From Deinococcota bacterium (lineage in GTDB: Bacteria > Deinococcota > Deinococci > Deinococcales > Trueperaceae): DNA of 40,937 nucleotides. This document shows, piece by piece, positions 33,629 to 40,937 of this stretch. Under the pieces are notes generated by a model. The model was not told the DNA's origin and searched no databases. It saw only the letters and a program-made list of their open reading frames with translations. Position 1 is the stretch's first letter. Every line of letters begins with the position of its first letter. The translations under genes were made by a program, and so were the position numbers. The stretch covers positions 1 through 40,937 of the forward strand of contig CAUJFI010000057.1 in the NCBI GenBank assembly GCA_963170125.1, read 5' to 3'.

Positions 33629-34179
33629 TCAGGGCGCCGTCCACGGCTCGCCGACGACGAGCCAGCGGTGCAACAGGCCTTCCGCCCGCCACGTGAGGGT
33701 GGCCAGGCCCTCGGCCGGGGTCGGGGCCGTCAGGAGTGGGTGCAGGAGGATGGCCCGCCCCTCGAGGACGAGGGGCGACTGCGCGAACGTGACGGCGAGG
33801 CCCGCCGGGGCCGTACGCGGTGGGTAGAAGATCTCGCGCTCGTTGGCCGTGCTGCGCTCGATGGGCAGGGACGTCACGAGCGCGAGCATGAGGCTCAGCC
33901 CGAGGACGGCTCCGCCGACGCCGCCGAGGGCGGCGGTGCCCCACCGCTGGCGGCGGCCGGCCGGCACGAGCCGCTGGCCGATGAGGGCGAGGATGAGGGT
34001 GCCGCAGAGGCCGGCGGCGAGGGCTATCCAGACGTCACGCGAACCGATGATGATGAGCGGCCGGAGGAGCAGCACGCCCCCGACCCCCACCACGAGCCCG
34101 ACGAGGCGCCGTTTGGCCCCGAGCGCGGTCGTGACCACGACCATGAGGACGAGGGCAACGTCAAGCCAAGTCACGGGCG

Positions 34180-34183
<4 letters not shown>
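33629..34183 (-). CDS. CvpA-family membrane protein
   Basis: 184-aa protein with an N-terminal hydrophobic region: WLDVALVLMVVVTTALGAKR, then LVGLVVGVGGVLLL, IALAAGLCGTLILALIG and GGVGGAVLGLSLMLALVT, that is four membrane helices as in CvpA (colicin V production) proteins. The signature W-x-D-x5 followed by G-x-K-R after helix 1 fits. The C-terminal 60 residues are soluble. CvpA function is not settled; in other bacteria it affects envelope or bile resistance. The ATG overlaps the pheT stop (ATGA), so it is the last gene of the pheS-pheT unit. Confidence 0.78.
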
Positions 34184-37625
<3,442 letters not shown>

Positions 37626-37748
37626 TCACCTCTCGTTGCCCCGGCGCCGTCACCTGCTCGGCCCCCGGCCGCGCCATCCGCGCCGAGGCTCGCCGGCGCT
37701 CGCCGGCACCCGTCGTTCTCGTTCTGAGCGCCGGTCTCGGCCCCGCCC

Positions 37749-37780
37749 AACGAAAACACCACCGCCTCTTTGGGCAGTGG
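37749..37780 (-). terminator. Terminator-like hairpin in the pheS leader
   Basis: On the minus strand CCACTGCC, loop AAAGA, GGCGGTGG (8 bp with one G-U), followed by TGTTTTCGTT. It lies 130 nt before the pheS ATG, so it would act as an attenuator rather than end a gene. Confidence 0.5.
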
Positions 37781-37814
37781 CGTCAGGGGCGCAAGACCTT
37801 CCGAGGTCCTGCGC

Positions 37815-37853
37815 TCAGCGGGTAAACGACTCCGAAGCCAGCGGGCTTCTCAT
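37815..37853 (-). CDS. Possible 12-residue leader peptide of pheS
   Basis: ATG at 37853, 7 nt after TACACT, reads MRSPLASESFTR and stops at TGA 37815, immediately before hairpin 1. One Phe codon, the otherwise rare TTT, stands three codons before the stop. The single Phe is far fewer than in the E. coli pheM leader peptide, so a coding role is uncertain. Confidence 0.35.
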   Translation of the reverse strand: MRSPLASESFTR

Positions 37854-37860
37854 GGCCGTG

Positions 37861-37866
37861 AGTGTA
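37861..37866 (-). promoter_or_regulatory. -10 box of the pheS operon
   Basis: TACACT on the minus strand; the same hexamer with the same 7-nt distance to a start codon occurs at 38482-38487. Predicts transcription from about 37853. Confidence 0.5.
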
Positions 37867-37979
37867 AGTTGCGCGCGCGGGACGTGTCAACGAAGCCCAG
37901 CCCGGCCCGGGGCCCGGCGCGAACGGGAGCGCGCCGGCCTATCGCGGCGCGGCGCGCAGCTGCCCTCGCCCACGAACCT

Positions 37980-38474
37980 TCAGTCCTCGAGCAGCTCGCC
38001 GAGGCGGAACAGCTCGCAGAGCCAGGCGTCGCCCGCCTGCAAGGCGTCGGCCGCCAGCTCGCGCGCCTGGACGCTCATGCCCCAAGCGTTCGCGTCCTCG
38101 AAGGTGGCGAACGGGCCGACCAGGCCCTCGCCGCCCTCGTAGGCCTCGGGGGGAACGGGCACGAGCAGCTCAAGCCGCCGGCCGGTCACGTCGGTGACCT
38201 CCCGGGCCATGGCGTGACGGGCACGCCACTCCGGGCGTTCGCTGAGCTCGAAGAGCTTGTCGAAGAGCCGCCACGCGCCCGCCTGGTCGAGCGGCGGTCG
38301 CGCGAAGTAGGCCGTGAGCCGACCGACGTGCGCGCGCCCCCACGACCGGTTCGGGAACAGCGCCAGGAGCAAGGACGCGGCGAGCTCGGCCGCCTCCGGG
38401 CTCACCCGCAGCACCTCGGCGAACCTTACCTCGTCGTCCAGCGGTAGCTCCGCCCGGGCCTCTTCGTCGCTCAC
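37980..38474 (-). CDS. Uncharacterised acidic cytosolic protein
   Basis: 164 aa, no signal peptide or membrane segment. I do not recognise a family. Visible features: an acidic N-terminus (SDEEARAELPLDDEVRF), a hydrophobic helix SPEAAELAASLLLALFPN, then RSWGRAHVGRLTAYFARPP, a Trp/Arg-containing helical middle (DKLFELSERPEWRARHAMA), a strand-like RRLELLVPVPPEAYEG and a C-terminal helical part with AWLCELFRLGELLED. GTG start at 38474 was chosen because TACACT ends 7 nt before it and because upstream residues are low-quality. It is transcribed away from the rimP operon and toward the pheS promoter. Codon use resembles its neighbours. Confidence 0.75.
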   Translation of the reverse strand: MSDEEARAELPLDDEVRFAEVLRVSPEAAELAASLLLALFPNRSWGRAHVGRLTAYFARPPLDQAGAWRLFDKLFELSERPEWRARHAMAREVTDVTGRRLELLVPVPPEAYEGGEGLVGPFATFEDANAWGMSVQARELAADALQAGDAWLCELFRLGELLED

Positions 38475-38481
38475 TTGGAGC

Positions 38482-38487
38482 AGTGTA
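38482..38487 (-). promoter_or_regulatory. -10 box of the uncharacterised gene (leaderless)
   Basis: TACACT followed by GCTCCAA and the GTG at 38474 on the minus strand. Confidence 0.55.
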
Positions 38488-38604
38488 TGCGCTGCGGGAC
38501 GAGTGCGCCCCGCACGGCACCACCGATACGGTGGCATGGACGCGCCGGCGCAGGCTACGTCCCGGTCCACGGGCGCGTCACCGGGCCGAGACGCATGCCG
38601 GCGG

Positions 38605-38634
38605 TTGCAGCGCCCACACCCGCGGAAGTAGACT
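38605..38634 (+). promoter_or_regulatory. Promoter of the rimP-nusA-infB operon
   Basis: TTGCAG (38605-38610), 18-bp spacer, TAGACT (38629-38634); start expected near 38641. This is the best two-box promoter in the window. It gives a leader of about 145 nt with a terminator-like hairpin. Confidence 0.6.
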
Positions 38635-38662
38635 AACGAGCGGACAACGTCCCGGCGGGAAC

Positions 38663-38691
38663 GGCGGATGGGTTCGCGCCCACCGCCTTTT
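38663..38691 (+). terminator. Terminator-like hairpin in the rimP operon leader
   Basis: GGCGG-A-TGGG (38663-38672), loop TTCGCG, CCCACCGCC (38679-38687), then TTTT: a 9-bp stem with one bulged A and a T run. It begins about 22 nt into the predicted transcript. Flanking CGGAC...CGTCC (38641-38652) and GGACGTCCG (38699-38707) can pair around it. It may attenuate the operon or end a short RNA of about 50 nt. Confidence 0.55.
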
Positions 38692-38784
38692 CCATGCAGG
38701 ACGTCCGAGCCTCAGGTCCGGCTCCCAGCGCACCCCAGACGCAAGAGCTACGGGTGTAGGGGGAGCGAGTGGGCCGTGCCGACC

Positions 38785-39240
38785 ATGGGAGGTGGCGTGG
38801 AACTCGATCGTGCAGCCGCCGAGGTGCTTGAACCCCTCGGGTACGAGGTGCTGGAGGTAACCGTCAGCACTTCCGGGCGGTCGCGTCGTGTTCTGCTTCG
38901 CATCGATCGGCTCGACGAGGCCATCGTCGGCATCGAGGACGTCGCCAAGGCGTCCGAGGTGTTCGGTCTGGAGCTGGACCGCTTGGACCCGTTCCCGACG
39001 GGCTACCGGCTCGACGTCGAGTCTCCGGGCGCCGAGCGCCCGTTGCGGCGCGCCCGGCATTTCGAACGCTTCCGCGACCTGCTCGTCAAGTTCAGGGTGG
39101 GCGGGGAGACGTTCAAGGGGCGGATCAAGGGTGTCGCTGAGGACACCGTAGCCGTCGAGGTCGACGGCACCGAGCGCGCGGTGAGGATCGCCGACGTCGT
39201 GTCGGCGCGCCTGGCCGAGTGGCCGGACTCGCCACGCTGA
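38785..39240 (+). CDS. rimP: Ribosome maturation factor RimP
   Basis: 151-aa factor for assembly of the 30S subunit. The N-terminal domain (ELDRAAAEVLEPLGYEVLEV..., with RVLLRIDRLD, and GIEDVAKASEVFGLELDRLD) and the C-terminal SH3-like domain (YRLDVESPGAERPLRRARHF, then FKGRIKGVAEDTVAVEV) are both clear; SPGAERPL corresponds to the family motif SPGLDRPL. Start is ambiguous: ATG 38785, GTG 38776 (better spaced from AGGGGGAG at 38758-38765) or GTG 38797 (just after GGAGG) are all in frame. It is first in the rimP-nusA-ylxR-infB operon. Confidence 0.92.
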   Translation: MGGGVELDRAAAEVLEPLGYEVLEVTVSTSGRSRRVLLRIDRLDEAIVGIEDVAKASEVFGLELDRLDPFPTGYRLDVESPGAERPLRRARHFERFRDLLVKFRVGGETFKGRIKGVAEDTVAVEVDGTERAVRIADVVSARLAEWPDSPR

Positions 39241-39244
39241 CTTT

Positions 39245-39268
39245 TCGCGCCGCTCACGCCCGGCGCGA
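39245..39268 (+). other. Hairpin between rimP and nusA
   Basis: TCGCGCCG (39245-39252) and CGGCGCGA (39261-39268) form a perfect 8-bp stem with an 8-nt loop just after the rimP stop. No T run follows, so it is more likely an mRNA-stability or processing element than a terminator. Confidence 0.45.
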
Positions 39269-39335
39269 GAACACCGCCACGCCGCTTCACGGTCGCGGTA
39301 GTGGCCACAACCGAATAGGTAGGGAGTTGGACTAG

Positions 39336-40526
39336 ATGAACAAGGAGTTCGTTGACGCGCTCAACCTGCTGGCCGCCGAGCGCAACCTCGACAAGGAGCA
39401 GTTGCTCGCCGACCTCGAGGACGCCCTGGGCCAGGCCTTCGAGCGCAACGTCATGCCCGGCCACCAGATCGACGTCGAGCTCGACCCCGAGTCGGGCGAG
39501 ATGGACATCATGGTGATCCGCCGCGTTGTCGAGACGGTCGAGGACCCCACCACCGAGATCTCGCTCGCCGACGCGCTCGACCTCGACGAGGAGGTCGAGG
39601 TCGGCATGGAGATGGAGTTCCCCGTCGACCCGGAGAAGTTCACGCGCATCGCCGTGCAGACGACCAAACAGGTCATCACGCAGAAGATCCGCGAGGCGGA
39701 GCGGGCCTACGTCTTCGAGGAGTACAAGGACCGTGCCGGCGACATCATGACCGGCGTCGTCGCGCGCACGGACAACAAGCGCAACGTCTTCGTGGACCTG
39801 GGCCGCGGCGAGGCGATAATGCCCGCCAAGGAGCAGATCACCGGCGAGCGCTACATGGTCGGCATGCGCATCAAGGTCTACGTGCAGAACGTGGAGCTGA
39901 GCCCGCGCGGGCCGTCGATCCACGTCTCGCGCGCCGCCCCCGAGCTCCTCGAGTACCTCATGCGCCAGGAGATCCCCGAGGTCGCCGACGGCACGGTGGA
40001 GCTCAAGGCCATCGCCAGGGAGGCCGGGCAGCGCTCGAAGGTCGCGGTCAGCTCCAACAACCCGAACGTCGACCCCATCGGCGCGTGCATCGGCCACCGC
40101 GGCAGCCGCATCCAGGCGGTAACGGGCGAGCTGCAGCGCGAGCGCGTCGACATCATCCAGTGGGACGCCAACCCGCGCGAGTTCATCCGCAACGCCCTCT
40201 CTCCCGCGAAGGTCGGCAACATCGAGCTCGACACGGAGAACAAGTCGGCGCGCATCACGGTCGGCTCCGACCAGCTCTCGCTCGCCATCGGCAAGTCGGG
40301 CCAGAACGTCCGCCTCGCCGCCAAGCTGACCGGCTACAAGCTAGACCTCCAGCCCTCCGAGACCGTCTCCGACTTCGACGCCGCCTTCCAGGCGGCCGCC
40401 TCGCGCCTCGGCGACGCCACCGCCCAACCCGAGCGCACGCACTCGGCGTTCGACGCGCTCTTCAAAGACTCCGCCCAGCAACCGAGCACGAGCGAAGGGT
40501 CCGAAGGCGAGGACAAGGCCTCCTGA
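39336..40526 (+). CDS. nusA: Transcription termination/antitermination factor NusA
   Basis: 396-aa RNA polymerase-binding protein controlling pausing, termination and antitermination. Order: N-terminal RNAP-binding domain (1-125, starting MNKEFVDALNLLAAER), S1 domain (about 130-200, GDIMTGVVARTDNKRNVFVD), KH1 (DPIGACIGHRGSRIQAV, near 247-263) and KH2 (SLAIGKSGQNVRLAAKLTGY, near 310-330). After KH2 only a short acidic tail follows, so the C-terminal repeats of E. coli NusA are absent, as in many non-proteobacteria. GGGAG (39322-39326) precedes the ATG. Its TGA shares a base with the next ATG (TGATG). Confidence 0.97.
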   Translation: MNKEFVDALNLLAAERNLDKEQLLADLEDALGQAFERNVMPGHQIDVELDPESGEMDIMVIRRVVETVEDPTTEISLADALDLDEEVEVGMEMEFPVDPEKFTRIAVQTTKQVITQKIREAERAYVFEEYKDRAGDIMTGVVARTDNKRNVFVDLGRGEAIMPAKEQITGERYMVGMRIKVYVQNVELSPRGPSIHVSRAAPELLEYLMRQEIPEVADGTVELKAIAREAGQRSKVAVSSNNPNVDPIGACIGHRGSRIQAVTGELQRERVDIIQWDANPREFIRNALSPAKVGNIELDTENKSARITVGSDQLSLAIGKSGQNVRLAAKLTGYKLDLQPSETVSDFDAAFQAAASRLGDATAQPERTHSAFDALFKDSAQQPSTSEGSEGEDKAS

Positions 40527-40837
40527 TGACGTCCACGGTGAGAGTCAGGCACGTCCCGTTACGCCGCTGCGCGGTCTGCCGCGCGCAGGCGCCCCAGGCG
40601 GAGTTGCTGCGCCTGGTCAAGGGCGACGCCGGCTATCGCCTGGACCTCACACGCAGGCTCGGCGGCCGCGGCACATGGATCTGTGCCGCTTGCGCCGCCT
40701 CTTCCAACGAGAAACGCTTGCGCCACGCCTTCAAGGGCAGCGCGCAGCAGGTGCGGGAGCTGCTCGACGCGGCCCTCGCTCATGTTCCCCCCACCGCCGC
40801 CGGCGCCGCGGGGACCCCGCCTCGGAGGCTTGAATGA
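40526..40837 (+). CDS. ylxR: YlxR/RnpM RNA-binding protein
   Basis: 103-aa DUF448 protein, a small RNA-binding protein of the nusA-infB operon; in Bacillus the homologue modulates RNase P. The conserved core is visible: RRCAVCRAQAPQAELLRLVK at about 14-33, RRLGGRGTWICAACA (about 42-56), then EKRLRHAFKG. The Cys residues in CAVC and CAAC resemble a zinc-like arrangement, which is not universal in the family. Start ATG overlaps the nusA stop by one base. Its own TGA overlaps the infB ATG. Confidence 0.9.
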   Translation: MTSTVRVRHVPLRRCAVCRAQAPQAELLRLVKGDAGYRLDLTRRLGGRGTWICAACAASSNEKRLRHAFKGSAQQVRELLDAALAHVPPTAAGAAGTPPRRLE

Positions 40838-40937
40838 CGGAGAAGGTCAGGATCTATCAACTAGCGAGGGACTTGGGCGTAGAGAACAAGGAGCTCCTCG
40901 CCGTGCTCGACGACATCGGCGTGGAGTACAAGTCGCA
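40834..40937 (+). CDS. infB: Translation initiation factor IF-2 (5' part)
   Basis: The first 34 codons run off the window end: TEKVRIYQLARDLGVENKEL and LLAVLDDIGVEYKS are the typical IF2 N-terminal helix-turn region. IF2 brings fMet-tRNA to the 30S subunit. The start overlaps ylxR (ATGA), with GGAGG at 40824-40828. Identification rests on this short domain plus the conserved operon order. Confidence 0.92.
   Translation, partial: MTEKVRIYQLARDLGVENKELLAVLDDIGVEYKS

Noticed and set aside
38663..38691. tRNA-like T-arm (GGGTTCGCGCCC)
   Set aside because: No acceptor, D or anticodon arms around it; it fits a terminator hairpin followed by TTTT better.

Overview
The window is GC-rich (about 70% by eye) bacterial chromosome. 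Gene content and promoter style suggest the Deinococcota, plausibly a Truepera-like lineage (inference, not proven). Reasons: an outer-membrane gene set (TamB, Lpt-like proteins) in a high-GC genome, and many genes whose start codon lies 5-7 nt after a TANNNT -10 box, the leaderless arrangement known from Deinococcus.

Layout. (1) 40-152: small SRP RNA (ffs), convergent with a low-molecular-weight protein tyrosine phosphatase (175-699, minus). (2) 721-1857: a broken DUF697 gene, truncated at its 5' end and interrupted by an in-frame TAG. (3) 1880-4501: a toxin-antitoxin island: HigBA-like pair, Phd/VapC pair, and MntA plus a truncated HepT followed by an orphan VapB-like antitoxin. (4) 4532-6934: bifunctional Rel (minus). 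(5) 7149-11216: a minus-strand envelope cluster: LptA/OstA-like, LptD-like and LptF/LptG-type proteins. (6) 11557-14030: a pair of M16 peptidase-like proteins, one with and one without the zinc motif. (7) 14096-15375: trpC and an acylphosphatase. (8) 15717-25895: a 3392-residue TamB-like protein occupying a quarter of the window. (9) 26031-31429: pckA, a convergent S41 peptidase, then glgA with a coupled TPR membrane protein. (10) 31441-33552: glmS and an unannotated small gene downstream of it. (11) 33629-37853: pheS-pheT-cvpA behind a structured leader. (12) 37980-38474: a gene I do not recognise. (13) 38605-40937: the classical rimP-nusA-ylxR-infB operon, cut by the window end, with a terminator-like hairpin in its leader.

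The most unusual signal is a 71-bp AT-richer element found three times in intergenic DNA: at 6950 (before rel), 11395 (before the lpt-like cluster) and 15476 (between tamB and the acylphosphatase/trpC genes). The copies align without gaps. Each contains four 13-bp sites related to TTAACGAAGGTTA, arranged as two inverted pairs with fixed 5-9-5 bp spacing. I do not recognise it. It looks like a tetrapartite operator that could link envelope biogenesis and the stringent response, or like a small palindromic repeat family.

Coupled translation is common: ATGA, GTGA or TGATG overlaps join phd-vapC, lptD-lptFG, the M16 pair, acylphosphatase-trpC, glgA-TPR, pheS-pheT-cvpA and nusA-ylxR-infB.
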